From the NCBI GenBank assembly GCA_947490615.1, contig CANLHK010000009.1, positions 82,846 through 142,958 on the forward strand: a stretch of 60,113 nt of DNA, written 5' to 3'. A program made the translations under genes and the position numbers. The notes beneath the pieces were generated by a model. The model was not told where the DNA came from. It did not search any database and saw only the letters and a program-made list of their open reading frames with translations. Origin of the DNA: Planctomycetaceae bacterium. Its GTDB lineage: Bacteria > Planctomycetota > Phycisphaerae > Phycisphaerales > SM1A02. This document shows, one piece after another, positions 35,545 to 44,817 of the stretch; position 1 is the stretch's first letter, and each line of letters begins with the position of its first letter.

Positions 35545-38244
35545 ATGCTGATTTCCGCCCTCACGCTTGCCGCGTTTCTTGTCGTCGATCGTCCAGCAGT
35601 TTCGCCAGAGCGTGACGCAGCGCCGCAAGTAGCGCGCGCCACGCTTCCGCGCGTTTGGGCGCTCCCCGCGCAATCTCCTGGCACCTTTACTTTCGCCGAC
35701 CGCCTGCACGCCGCGTTGCGCGAGATCCGACCTGCGATCGCGGAGCTCACCATTCCGGTGCAGGGCGTCGGACCAATCCATCTTGAGCTCAAGGCATTCC
35801 GCGCTGTCACGCTCGACGCGCGCGTGGAGGTCGGCAGCAACAAGCGCGAGCTCTCGCAGCCTTCGACGGACGCGCTGCACGGGCTCGTGCACTTTGAGGG
35901 CGCTGTCGATGGATACGCCCATTCGTCGTGCTACCTCGCCGTCGGCACCACGGGGGTAGCGGGGTGGATCGATCTCGGCGACAGCAATGGTCACTACACC
36001 ATGCGCCGCGTTGGTGACGAGACGCCTGGTCTCTGTGCGGGCACTTGCGAGTTCGTTCGATCGATCGGCAGCGGCGCTCCCGATGTCCCCCTGTGTGGCG
36101 GCGCGCTGACGCACGGCGACGCGAGCGAAGGTGGCGTCGCGGGCTACGGGCTGATTCCACACGGTGGGCGCCGTTGTAACAACCTCGCGCTCGATACGGA
36201 CTTTGATTTCTATCGCATCTTCGCGAACTCGCCGTCAGACTCCAACTCGGGCTCCGTTGCTGCGACGGAGTACCTCGGCACGCTCGTCGGGGCGATCAGC
36301 GTGATCTACCGTCGCGATTGCGATACCTCGATCACGCTTGGCTATGTGCGGCTTCAGCAGGCGGAGGCCGACCTCTTCAACGAGCCCGATCCGCTTGGCG
36401 CGTTTCGTGACTACTGGAATCTCAACGGTGATGGAGTCTCACGCGACCTCTTCGCGTTGGTCACTGGTCGGCGCAATCTCCCGTACGGTGGAGTCGCGTG
36501 GTTGAACGCTGCCTGCAGCGACTTCGGCTACTCCGTCGACGGCTATATGAACGGTCGCTTTGCGGACTCAGTCTCGACTCATCCTGGCAATTGGGACATC
36601 GTCGTGCTCGCCCACGAGCTCGGCCACAACCTCGGCACCTACCACACGCACGACTACGGGATCGACGGCTGTGCGAGCGGCACCGTGCAGCGCGGCACGA
36701 TCATGAGCTACTGCCATACGGTGTCGGGCGCGAGCGCGAACATCGACCTTCGCTTTCACCGCGGGACCGCTGGGCCGATTGAGGCGTTCGTCGTTTCGGC
36801 GCCGTGCCTTTCCATCGACTGCGATGATGACGGACTCGACGACACCGCGGAAATCGCTGCGAATCCCGCGCTCGACACCAACCACGATGGACTGCTCGAC
36901 GCCTGCCAGGATTGCAACGGCAACGGTGTGGTCGATCCCGTTGAGATCGCGTTGGGGCAAGCGGTGGATGTCGACGGCGATGGCCGCCTCGATTCCTGCG
37001 AAGAGAACTGCGATGGGATCGGCCCGCCTGACTCCGCGCTCATCCTCGCGGATCCATCGCTTGATCTCGATGGCGACTTCGTGCTCGACTCCTGCGAGAC
37101 CGATTGCAACGGCAACGGCATCGCCGACGACAACGACATCAACACCGACATGACGCTCGATCGATCGCGCGATGGGCGCATCGACTCCTGCGAAGATTGC
37201 GACGGCGACGGGATCTCCGATTTCGCAGAGCTCCAAGGCTCGATGTCACGCTGGGTCGGAAGCGCGAACGACGCGCTCCTGCGCGAGCTCGATCCGCGTT
37301 CGGGCGTGGTGCGGCGCACGGTGTCCTGCGGAACGGGTCCGATCAACGATCTCGCCATCGGCAGCGATGGACGGCTTTACGCTGCGGCCGACAACTTCAT
37401 CTATGCGCTCGATCGCGTGTCGGGCGTCGCTGCCACGGCGTGGTCGGTGGCACTTCCTTCGCAGCCGCGTTCGATTGCGGTCGCGCCCAACGGACAACTT
37501 GGTGTCCTGCTCGCCGACGGAAGCGTGCGTCTGCTTGCTGCCAATGGCACGATTGCCAGCATCTTGGCGCCTGCAGGCCCTCCCAGCGGGACGCCGAATG
37601 ACCTGGTGTTCCGCGCGTTTCCAGCTGGAACCAGTGACGCTTTGATCTCTTTCGGCGGCGGCGTGATTCGCAAGGTCTCTTGGCCGGGCGGCGCGGGCAG
37701 CGTGTTCGTCGATCAGAGTGCCGCGGGGCAGAGCTTCACGGGTCTCTTCGCGATGGCCGATGGGTCAGTGCTCGCGGCCAACGCAACCGCGCAGGGAATC
37801 GATCGGTTCGCCGCCGATGGCACCGCACTCGGCGCGTGGGATGTCGAGAACGGCGCGATGTTGCTCACTCCACACTCGCTCTGTTCGGCGGGAGATGGTC
37901 ACGCGGTCCTCGCCACCAGCGCGACGAGTTCGTCCACGATCAATGGGTACAACTTGAGCTCGGGTTACACCGAGCGTGCGTATCGCGTCTATCCCGACGA
38001 CGCGCCCAGCGCGACGGCGATCGTCATCGCTCCTGCGAGCGCCACCGACCTCAACGGCGATCTCATCCCAGATTCCTGTCAGGCTGTTCCTGGCGATCTC
38101 AATGGAGATGGCGTGGTGAGCGCGCCCGATCTCGCGATCCTGCTGAACACTTGGGGTCCGTGCGCTGGTTGCGCGGGCGATCTCAACGGTGATGGCGCGG
38201 TCGGCGCGGTGGATCTTGCGCTCTTGCTTGGTGCGTGGAGCTAA
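35545..38244 (+). CDS. secreted reprolysin-type metalloprotease with dockerin-like C-terminus
   Basis: An 899-aa secreted protein. After a signal peptide (about 1-20) and a propeptide comes a metzincin domain (about 210-420) with the zinc motif H357-E-L-G-H361-N-L-G-T-Y-H367 and a Met-turn (GTIMSYCH, about 385-392). Next are calcium-type repeats rich in D, N and G (DCNGNGVVDPVEIALGQAVD, about 430-570), then a propeller-like region (about 575-830). The C-terminus has two dockerin-like loops (GDLNGDGVVSAPDLAILLNT, then GDLNGDGAVGAVDLALLLGA with WS at the end). It probably degrades extracellular protein. The tag is shared with the subtilase and the giant protein. Confidence 0.9.
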   Translation: MLISALTLAAFLVVDRPAVSPERDAAPQVARATLPRVWALPAQSPGTFTFADRLHAALREIRPAIAELTIPVQGVGPIHLELKAFRAVTLDARVEVGSNKRELSQPSTDALHGLVHFEGAVDGYAHSSCYLAVGTTGVAGWIDLGDSNGHYTMRRVGDETPGLCAGTCEFVRSIGSGAPDVPLCGGALTHGDASEGGVAGYGLIPHGGRRCNNLALDTDFDFYRIFANSPSDSNSGSVAATEYLGTLVGAISVIYRRDCDTSITLGYVRLQQAEADLFNEPDPLGAFRDYWNLNGDGVSRDLFALVTGRRNLPYGGVAWLNAACSDFGYSVDGYMNGRFADSVSTHPGNWDIVVLAHELGHNLGTYHTHDYGIDGCASGTVQRGTIMSYCHTVSGASANIDLRFHRGTAGPIEAFVVSAPCLSIDCDDDGLDDTAEIAANPALDTNHDGLLDACQDCNGNGVVDPVEIALGQAVDVDGDGRLDSCEENCDGIGPPDSALILADPSLDLDGDFVLDSCETDCNGNGIADDNDINTDMTLDRSRDGRIDSCEDCDGDGISDFAELQGSMSRWVGSANDALLRELDPRSGVVRRTVSCGTGPINDLAIGSDGRLYAAADNFIYALDRVSGVAATAWSVALPSQPRSIAVAPNGQLGVLLADGSVRLLAANGTIASILAPAGPPSGTPNDLVFRAFPAGTSDALISFGGGVIRKVSWPGGAGSVFVDQSAAGQSFTGLFAMADGSVLAANATAQGIDRFAADGTALGAWDVENGAMLLTPHSLCSAGDGHAVLATSATSSSTINGYNLSSGYTERAYRVYPDDAPSATAIVIAPASATDLNGDLIPDSCQAVPGDLNGDGVVSAPDLAILLNTWGPCAGCAGDLNGDGAVGAVDLALLLGAWS

Positions 38245-38277
38245 CTACGAGCTGAGCGCACGCTCAACGGGATTCGA

Positions 38278-38283
38278 TAGACT
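38278..38283 (+). promoter_or_regulatory. -10-like TAGACT for the flippase gene
   Basis: TAGACT ends 9 nt before ATG 38293. An AAGGAG lies only 2 nt from the ATG, too close to be a normal Shine-Dalgarno. Confidence 0.4.
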
Positions 38284-38292
38284 CAAGGAGCG

Positions 38293-39711
38293 ATGACGCT
38301 CCGTAAGCGATTGACCAGCGCCGCGTTCTGGCAGATCGCAGCACGCGGCGTGGACCGTGGGCTGCGCTTCCTTGCGAGCCTGCTGCTTACGCGTCTCCTC
38401 ACGCCTGACGACTTCGGTCTGCTTGCGGCGACCATGGTGGTCGCGGGCATCGTCGAGACGATTTCGTATCTCGGCACCGATCAAGCGGTGGTGCAGTCGC
38501 ACCGCAGCGAGGATCCGCGGTTTCTAGGAACGGTGTGGCGCGTGCAACTGCTGCGCGGTTTGGTGATCGCGCTCTGCACACTGGCGCTGGCGCCTGTGGC
38601 AGCGTGGTACTTCGCCGACGGCGCGGCGATGACCATGGTCGCGCTCATCGCCATCAGTCCGCTCTGCACGGGCTTGGAGAATCCGTGGATGTTCGTCTTG
38701 CGCAAGCAATTGCGCTTTCGCGCCATCGCGCTCGCCTCGATTGCGGGCGCCGTGGCCCAGGTCGGCGTGTCGGTTGGCGGCGCGTACCTTGGGTTTGGCG
38801 CGGTCTCGCTCGCGCTGGGATTTGTGGCTGCTGCCGCGGTGAACACGGCCGCGGGCTGGCTGCTGGTTCCAAAGCGACTGCAACTCGGTGGCGACGCGGA
38901 GGCACTCATCGAACTCCGCGGCTTTGCCGTACGCGCGGCGGGCGTGCCGTTTCTCATCATGCTCGCGAACAGCGCGCCCTCACTCATCCTCGGGCGCATC
39001 GCAGGACTTCCAGTTCTTGGCATCTACACGCTCGCGCAGCGACTCTGCTCATTGCCCAGCGAGATTGCCTTACCCATCTTTGGTTCGGTGCTCACGCCCG
39101 CTTACGCCGAACTGCGCGACGATCTGCCACGGGTACGACGCATTTGGATCAAGACGACCACGGGTGTGTCGCTCTTGGTCATGCCCATCGTGGCAGCATT
39201 GGTGGTGCTTGATGAGATGCTTCCTCGTGTGCTCTATGGCGACAAGTACGCAGGAGCGCCTGGCCTGATCTCGATCATCGCCTTGGCAGGATTGGTGTCG
39301 AGTGTGACCTCGTGTTGCGGACCGATGCTGTGGGGACTCGGGCGACCCGAGTTTGATCGCAAGACGCTCATCATCCGCGTCGTCGTGATTGCAGTGATGT
39401 CGCCCATCGCTGCATGGCAAGGCGGCGCCACGATGTTTGCGACGAGCATTCTCTGCTCGCTGAGTGTCGGACTCGTCTACTGCCTGCATGTGTCGCGGCG
39501 ACTGGTCGGAGCGCGACGGCGCGAAGTCGCGCGCGCGATGGTGCCAGGAGCGATCGCCGGCGGCGTGACGCTCGCGCTCTGCGCACTGCTCAAAGAGATC
39601 TGCACGCGGCAGGAGCTGAATCCCGCGTGGACGGTGTGTGGAGTGCTTTCGATTGCAGGTTTCGCGATGATCTTCAGCGGACTCGCCTTGAAGCGGGGCA
39701 TCGTTCGATGA
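38293..39711 (+). CDS. oligosaccharide flippase family protein (Wzx-like)
   Basis: A 472-aa integral membrane protein with about 12-14 helices. The N-terminus reads LTSAAFWQIAARGVDRGLRF followed by LLTRLLTPDDFGLLA, the standard opening of polysaccharide biosynthesis/MATE-like flippases of the MOP superfamily. Later blocks such as LGIYTLAQRLCSLPSEIALP and ILYGDKY-like VLYGDKYAGAPGL fit the same family. It would move lipid-linked sugar units across the inner membrane. Its stop overlaps the start of a PAP2 phosphatase (ATGA), so the two are co-translated; a role in lipid-linked glycan or carrier-lipid turnover is plausible. No glycosyltransferases are next to it. Confidence 0.88.
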   Translation: MTLRKRLTSAAFWQIAARGVDRGLRFLASLLLTRLLTPDDFGLLAATMVVAGIVETISYLGTDQAVVQSHRSEDPRFLGTVWRVQLLRGLVIALCTLALAPVAAWYFADGAAMTMVALIAISPLCTGLENPWMFVLRKQLRFRAIALASIAGAVAQVGVSVGGAYLGFGAVSLALGFVAAAAVNTAAGWLLVPKRLQLGGDAEALIELRGFAVRAAGVPFLIMLANSAPSLILGRIAGLPVLGIYTLAQRLCSLPSEIALPIFGSVLTPAYAELRDDLPRVRRIWIKTTTGVSLLVMPIVAALVVLDEMLPRVLYGDKYAGAPGLISIIALAGLVSSVTSCCGPMLWGLGRPEFDRKTLIIRVVVIAVMSPIAAWQGGATMFATSILCSLSVGLVYCLHVSRRLVGARRREVARAMVPGAIAGGVTLALCALLKEICTRQELNPAWTVCGVLSIAGFAMIFSGLALKRGIVR

Positions 39712-40340
39712 TCGATCCCTTTGAGAGGCGCGCTTGGTACCTCGTCTACGCGCTGTTGTGTGCAGCGCTCCTCGCACATCTTTGGGCGGATGTTCCCGTC
39801 GCGCAGGCGGTGCACGCAGAAGGTCTGGTGCGTAACGCCATCTTGCAATGGACCACGGAACTCGGCGAAGCGGTCTGGTGGCTTGTGCCTGCTGCCATCG
39901 TCTTTGTCGTGGCTGCGCTGCGTAAGCAACACAATCTGGCACGCTGGGCGTTCGCGATGATCGCAGCAGTCGGCGTGAGCGGGCTCATCGTGAACGGGCT
40001 GAAGTTCATGATCGGAAAGAGCCGTCCGAAACTGCTCTTCGAAGAGAACCGGCTCGACTACTCGCCCTTCACCCACGGTCACGCCGTGAACGGCTTCCCC
40101 AGCGGACACGCCACAACCTGCGCGGCAGCCGCGATGATTCTCGCGCTGGCCCTTCCAAGGTGGCGTGCATTCTTCCTCCCCATCGGTTTCGCCTTGGCAC
40201 TCACCCGCGTGGCGATCCACGCGCACTACCTCAGTGATGCCTGTGCAGGGTTTGCACTGGGAATCGCAACGGCGCTGGTGACGATGGAGGTGTGGAGGAA
40301 GCGGTGGGGGAGCAGTGTGCCCACCCCTCGCGCCTCATGA
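39708..40340 (+). CDS. PAP2 superfamily lipid phosphatase
   Basis: A 210-aa membrane protein with about six helices. All three PAP2 motifs are present: KFMIGKSRP (K-x6-RP), FPSGH, and R-x5-H-x3-D in TRVAIHAHYLSD. Such enzymes remove phosphate from phosphatidic acid, undecaprenyl diphosphate or lipid A at the outer face of the membrane. The ATG overlaps the flippase stop by four bases, so carrier-lipid recycling after flipping is a fair guess. Its TGA lies inside the palindrome TCATGA, which also holds the stop of the convergent ABC ATPase gene. Confidence 0.9.
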   Translation: MIDPFERRAWYLVYALLCAALLAHLWADVPVAQAVHAEGLVRNAILQWTTELGEAVWWLVPAAIVFVVAALRKQHNLARWAFAMIAAVGVSGLIVNGLKFMIGKSRPKLLFEENRLDYSPFTHGHAVNGFPSGHATTCAAAAMILALALPRWRAFFLPIGFALALTRVAIHAHYLSDACAGFALGIATALVTMEVWRKRWGSSVPTPRAS

Positions 40341-41474
40341 CCCGTCGATGCGCACTCCGCACGCGCCGCGCTCGAAGTAGTGGGTGTCCTTCGCGTCCAC
40401 GGTGACTCCGACGCGGGTGCCTTCGCGGAAGTGGTGTGCCAGCGCGGCATCGACGCGCGCAGTCAGTCGTCCCCACGCGGTGTCGAGTGCGAGATCGGTG
40501 CGGTCACCGAGTCGCTCGATGGTGGCGATGGTCGCGCTCAGCGCGCCTGGTTGCTCACTTGAAACGATGCGCAGCCGATCGGGTCGAACTCCCAGCGTGC
40601 AGTCGCGGCGGAATGGTCCCGCTGCGATGGGCATGCTGACACTGTTGGCGGTGAACACGCCCGACTCCATCTGTCCATCGACGAGGTTCATGGGCGGCGT
40701 TCCGATGAAGCCTGCCACGAAGCGATTCGCGGGGCGTTCGTAGCACTCCTGTGCAGTGGCGTTCTGCTGGATCTTGCCTTCGTGCATGACCACGAGTCGA
40801 TCGGCGAGCGTCATCGCCTCTTCCTGATCGTGCGTGACATAGACGATCGTGGCCTGCAGTCGTCGGTGCAGCGTGCGCAGTTCGGTGCGCGTCTCGATGC
40901 GCAGGCGCGCGTCGAGATTCGAAAGCGGTTCGTCGAAGAGAAAGACCTTGGGATCGCGGGCGATGGCGCGTCCGACAGCGACGCGTTGTCGTTGACCACC
41001 ACTGAGCTCGCGTGGATAGCGCTCAAGCAGCGCGTCAAGCGCGAGAGTCTTGGAAACTTCGGCGACGCGCGCGTTGATCTTCGTGGACTCCGCCGTGCGT
41101 TCTGCTGATGCACCCGTGCACATCGCGACAAGCGCGCTGCGGTGGGCGCGCCGCGTTTCCAATCCGAAGGCGATGTTCTCTTGCACGGTGAGGTGCGGGT
41201 AGAGCGCGTAGTTCTGAAAGACAAAGGCGATGTCGCGGTCTTTCGCGGGGAGATCGTCGACGCGCTTGCCGCCAATCTCGAGCGTGCCTTCGCTGAGATC
41301 TTCGAGTCCCGCGATCATGCGCAGCGTCGTGCTCTTTCCACAACCCGATGGTCCGACGAGGACGCAGAACTCGCCATGCGCGATGGCGAGATCCACGGCC
41401 TCGACCGCACGCACCGTGCGACCGCCCTCACCTTGGTAGACCTTGCCGACTTTGCGAAGCGTGACTGTTGCCAT
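40335..41474 (-). CDS. CUT1-type sugar ABC transporter ATP-binding protein (MalK/UgpC-like)
   Basis: A 379-aa ATPase. Walker A GPSGCGKST (41-49), Q-loop Q87, signature LSGGQ (157-161), Walker B VFLFDEP (177-183) and a H-switch in YVTHDQEEAM are all intact. The C-terminal 130 residues form the TOBE/OB regulatory domain with the LGVRPDRLRI motif. Compared with usual MalK proteins, about 20 extra residues sit between the Q-loop and signature (about 109-131, RRAHRSALVAMCTGASAERT), in the helical subdomain that touches the permeases. It is the last gene of the transporter operon, 11 nt after the permease. It should energise uptake of maltodextrin-like sugars. Confidence 0.92.
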   Translation of the reverse strand: MATVTLRKVGKVYQGEGGRTVRAVEAVDLAIAHGEFCVLVGPSGCGKSTTLRMIAGLEDLSEGTLEIGGKRVDDLPAKDRDIAFVFQNYALYPHLTVQENIAFGLETRRAHRSALVAMCTGASAERTAESTKINARVAEVSKTLALDALLERYPRELSGGQRQRVAVGRAIARDPKVFLFDEPLSNLDARLRIETRTELRTLHRRLQATIVYVTHDQEEAMTLADRLVVMHEGKIQQNATAQECYERPANRFVAGFIGTPPMNLVDGQMESGVFTANSVSMPIAAGPFRRDCTLGVRPDRLRIVSSEQPGALSATIATIERLGDRTDLALDTAWGRLTARVDAALAHHFREGTRVGVTVDAKDTHYFERGACGVRIDGS

Positions 41475-41485
41475 GAATGGAGACC

Positions 41486-42352
41486 TCAGCCCTTCACGGC
41501 GCCGCGCGCAAGACCTTCGACAAAGGTCTTCTGCGCGGCGATGAAGAGCACAATGCAGGGAATCATGGTGAGCACTGAGAGCGCCATCAGGAGATGGACA
41601 TCCTCAAGCCCGCCGTACTGGTTCTTGAATCCGTTCAGCGCGACGGCGAGCGTCGCTGACTCATCGGAGTGCAAGTAGATGAGCGGACCAAGGAAGTCGT
41701 TCCAAGTGCCGATGAAGGTGAAGATCGCACAGATCGCCGTGACGGGCCGACAGAGCGGCAGGATGATGCGCCACCAGATCGCAGCGTGACCGAGACCATC
41801 GACGCGCGCGGCTTCGACAAGCGACTCAGGGATCTGCGCGATGAACTGGCGATACATGAAGATGAAGAACGCGTTGCCAAAGAACGCGGGGATCACCAGT
41901 GGCAGGATGGTGTCGATCCAGCCGAACTGCCGAAAAAGCAGGAAGAGCGGGATCATCGTGACCTGCCCTGGCAACATCATGGTGCCGAGCATGATGAGGA
42001 ACAGTCCCCGCCGCCCGCGAAAGCGCAGCCGCGCCAAGGCGTACCCCACCGCGCTTGAGCTGATCACCGTGCCAAGCACGACGAGCACCGTGACGACGAT
42101 GGAGTTTGCCAGCGCATCGACGAAGCCCATCCACGGCACGCTGCCGGTTTCCTTGATCGCCGTGGCGTAGTTCTCAAACTGTGGCGAGGGCGGAAAGAGC
42201 GCGATGCCCGCGCTGCCCGTGATCGCTGCTTCCGCGCGTTGCGGAGTCTCAAGGCTCACGACTGCCATCCACCAGAGTGGAAAGATGAACGCCGCTGTGC
42301 CCAGAATGAGCACAAACCAGAGCAGCGCGTTGGTGAGCGGTGAGCGATTCAT
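41486..42352 (-). CDS. CUT1 sugar ABC transporter permease (MalG-like)
   Basis: A 288-aa permease with six helices. The EAA loop that docks to the ATPase reads ESLVEAARVDGLGHAAIWWR (about 190-209), followed by IILPLCRPV. The C-terminus LFIAAQKTFVEGLARGAVKG is the standard MalG/LacG ending. The ATG overlaps the stop of the fused binding-protein/permease gene (ATGA), and the ATPase follows 11 nt downstream. I use ATG 42352; the frame stays open further upstream only as an antisense-like shadow inside the preceding gene. Confidence 0.92.
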   Translation of the reverse strand: MNRSPLTNALLWFVLILGTAAFIFPLWWMAVVSLETPQRAEAAITGSAGIALFPPSPQFENYATAIKETGSVPWMGFVDALANSIVVTVLVVLGTVISSSAVGYALARLRFRGRRGLFLIMLGTMMLPGQVTMIPLFLLFRQFGWIDTILPLVIPAFFGNAFFIFMYRQFIAQIPESLVEAARVDGLGHAAIWWRIILPLCRPVTAICAIFTFIGTWNDFLGPLIYLHSDESATLAVALNGFKNQYGGLEDVHLLMALSVLTMIPCIVLFIAAQKTFVEGLARGAVKG

Positions 42353-44754
42353 TTGCGCAGACTCTCGTAGTAGACGACGCGCGCGCTGCTGCGCAGGATC
42401 ACCGCAGTGCAACCAAGCACGATGATCAAGAGGATCCACGCCATCGCGCTGGCGTAGCCCATGTCGTAGAGCTCGAAAGCCTTGTTGAAGAGGTAGAGCA
42501 CATAGAAGCGGGTGAGGTCGCCTGGCTCGCCGCCCGTCATCACAAACGCCTGCGTGAAGACTTGGAACGAGCCGATCACCGCCATGATCAAGTTGAAGAG
42601 GATCACAGGCGAGAGCATGGGAAGCGTCACGCGCACGAAACGACGCACTGCTCCTGCGCCGTCGATGGCGGCGGCTTCGTAGAGTTCCCGCGGAACCTGC
42701 TGCAATCCTGCGAGGTAGACCATCATCGATCCACCGACAAGCCAGAAGCTCATGATGGCAAACGCAGGCGCACCAAAGCGCGCAGCATCTTTGCCAAACC
42801 ACTCGGGCCCCGCGATACCAACGAGTTCGAGCGTGCGATTGAGGAGTCCGCCTTCGCTGTCAAAGATCCAGCGCCAGAGAATCGACACGCCGACGCCCGC
42901 AAGCACACTCGGCAGGTACCACGCCGCGCGAAAGAACGCGATGCCGCGCACCTTGGGTTGCATCATCACGACTGCCGCCAGCAGCGCGAGAAGTTGCCCA
43001 CCAGGGACCGCGATCAGCGCGTAGTAGAGCGTGACTTGAAAGGCCGTGTGAAAGCGTCCATCACGCGCGAGGAGCTGCGCGTAGTTGTCGAGACCGACCC
43101 AGTTGGCGCCCTCGAGTGGTCCGATGCCTTTCCAGTTTGTGAGCGAGAGGACCAGCGAAAGCAAGATCGGAAACGCGAGGAAGAGCAGGAAGCCCACGAC
43201 CCATGGCGAGGCGAAGGCGAAGCCCGCGCGTTCTTCGCTGCGCGCAGTGGCTCGCGCGTTCGAGCGGAGGATCAGCCACGCAAACGCTGCGAGCACCAAT
43301 CCCACGAGCGCCATTCCGATCCCGCCAAACAGATCCCATCGCACGCGTGGCGGATTCGCGCCGCCAGGAACAAACTGCACATGCGCGTCCCACTTGGCGT
43401 TGAACTCCGCGATCGCCTGCGTGATGGTGAGGTCGCCCGTCTTGAGTCCTTGATCCATCGTGGAGCCGAGGATCTGCTCAAAGGTTGGGTCCGCAGGCCA
43501 CGCGACGACGGACGATGCGGGGATCGCATCGAGGTAGCCTTGGTTGTTCGCAGGCGCGTGCGTCGCGTCAAGAAACGCCGCACTCGCAGCGACGCTCTTC
43601 AAGGTTGGGATCGCCAGACCAAGTCGCGCGTTGTCGGCTTGGCTTTTGGCGTTGGTGAGCCACTTGATGAGCTTCCACGATTCTTCAGGATGCTTGGTGT
43701 CGCGCGCCATCGACCAACTCACGGTCAGCACACAGTTCGCCTCGGCTGCCCCGCGAGGAAGCGGCGCAAAGTCCCACTCAAACCCGCCGTGTTCCTTGGA
43801 GGGGATGTTGCGATAGCTCGGAACCACCCAGCGTCCAAACGGTCCCGCCATGCCGACTTTGCCGCCAAGAAAGACGCTCGCGCCTGTGGCGATCTTGCTC
43901 TTGCCGCTCGTGAGCGTGTTCGGTTCGTCGTGACGCCAGGCGCGCAATCGTTCGAGAGCGCGCACCGCGTTGGGTTCGGCGACGCGAATGTTCTCGAGTT
44001 GATCATCGATCGCGTCACAGCCTTCGGTGCGAAGGTAGGTGCGCACCATGACGGGCCAAGTCACAAACTCGCTGCCCGTGACTCCCTCAAGCTTTCCAAG
44101 CGCGCGCGCTGCGGCGATGTACTCATCCCAAGTCCAGGTGTTGGTCGGGAAGGGCAGTTGCGCTTGGCGGAAGAGATCCTTGTTGTAGTAGAAGCCGACG
44201 GTCGTGAAGTCCTTCGGAATGCCGTAGAGCGTTCCACGGCCAACGCGCGCGCCGTCGAAGCGAAAGGCATCGACGGTTTGCGGATAGAACGCAGCGAGGT
44301 CAAGCGCGTCACGATCGCCCGAAACGCGCAGCGCTTCTTCCTGTGCGACAAAGTCCTCGATGGGCCGAAGCAGCTCAAGGCTCGCAAAGTTCGCGACGCG
44401 TTCGTAGCCGACATAGAAGACATCAGGTGGCTCACCCGCGGCCATCATCGTTTGCAGCTTGGTGTAGAAACTGCCCGCGTCGCCGGGATTCAGCCGCTTG
44501 ACGCGCACGCCAGGATTCGCCCGCTCAAAGGCGCGCAGTGCGTCCTGAACGATCGCATCTTCCTCCTGACCACCTTCACCTGACCAGTGCATGACGGTGA
44601 GCTCGATCGCACGGTCGCTCTCGTCGCGTGCAGCAGCAGTTCGATACACCACGCGCGCAAACGCGCCGAGGACCAGCAGCACCGCGATCACCGTGAGCGC
44701 GCCGCGCACGGTTCGTCCAATCCAGCGCGAGGCATTCGTGGCGTTGGCGGACAT
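42349..44754 (-). CDS. sugar-binding protein fused to ABC permease (MalE-MalF-like fusion)
   Basis: An 801-aa protein that joins two transporter parts. After an N-terminal anchor helix (about 18-36, without a clear cleavage site) comes an extracytoplasmic solute-binding domain of family 1 (about 48-465: ELTVMHWSGEGGQEEDAIVQ, MMAAGEPPDVFYVG, YGIPKDFTTVGFYYNKDLF). A helix (about 477-497) leads into a MalF-type permease (about 510-801) with the EAA loop ELYEAAAIDGAGAVRRFVRV near 690. In standard CUT1 systems these are separate proteins. Here the receptor is tethered to the channel, so capture and transport are linked in one chain. TATACT lies 8 nt before ATG 44754. No separate binding-protein gene is in the window. 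Confidence 0.9.
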   Translation of the reverse strand: MSANATNASRWIGRTVRGALTVIAVLLVLGAFARVVYRTAAARDESDRAIELTVMHWSGEGGQEEDAIVQDALRAFERANPGVRVKRLNPGDAGSFYTKLQTMMAAGEPPDVFYVGYERVANFASLELLRPIEDFVAQEEALRVSGDRDALDLAAFYPQTVDAFRFDGARVGRGTLYGIPKDFTTVGFYYNKDLFRQAQLPFPTNTWTWDEYIAAARALGKLEGVTGSEFVTWPVMVRTYLRTEGCDAIDDQLENIRVAEPNAVRALERLRAWRHDEPNTLTSGKSKIATGASVFLGGKVGMAGPFGRWVVPSYRNIPSKEHGGFEWDFAPLPRGAAEANCVLTVSWSMARDTKHPEESWKLIKWLTNAKSQADNARLGLAIPTLKSVAASAAFLDATHAPANNQGYLDAIPASSVVAWPADPTFEQILGSTMDQGLKTGDLTITQAIAEFNAKWDAHVQFVPGGANPPRVRWDLFGGIGMALVGLVLAAFAWLILRSNARATARSEERAGFAFASPWVVGFLLFLAFPILLSLVLSLTNWKGIGPLEGANWVGLDNYAQLLARDGRFHTAFQVTLYYALIAVPGGQLLALLAAVVMMQPKVRGIAFFRAAWYLPSVLAGVGVSILWRWIFDSEGGLLNRTLELVGIAGPEWFGKDAARFGAPAFAIMSFWLVGGSMMVYLAGLQQVPRELYEAAAIDGAGAVRRFVRVTLPMLSPVILFNLIMAVIGSFQVFTQAFVMTGGEPGDLTRFYVLYLFNKAFELYDMGYASAMAWILLIIVLGCTAVILRSSARVVYYESLRK

Positions 44755-44762
44755 GGCGCGCG

Positions 44763-44768
44763 AGTATA
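44763..44768 (-). promoter_or_regulatory. -10-like TATACT for the ABC transporter operon
   Basis: On the minus strand TATACT ends 8 nt before ATG 44754. It is the best match to TATAAT in the pattern and would drive the three-gene transporter operon. Confidence 0.55.
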
Positions 44769-44817
44769 AGTGAAAGTCTGCGGGGCTCGTCTTCGTCGCG
44801 TGTGTCATTGCCGATGT

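Noticed and set aside
35545-38244. cellulosome component because of the dockerin-like end
   Set aside because: No cohesin, scaffoldin or glycoside hydrolase partner is visible; the tag is more likely a phylum-specific signal.
42340-44583. 747-residue plus-strand frame over the transporter fusion gene
   Set aside because: Highly charged low-complexity product antisense to a clear binding-protein/permease gene.
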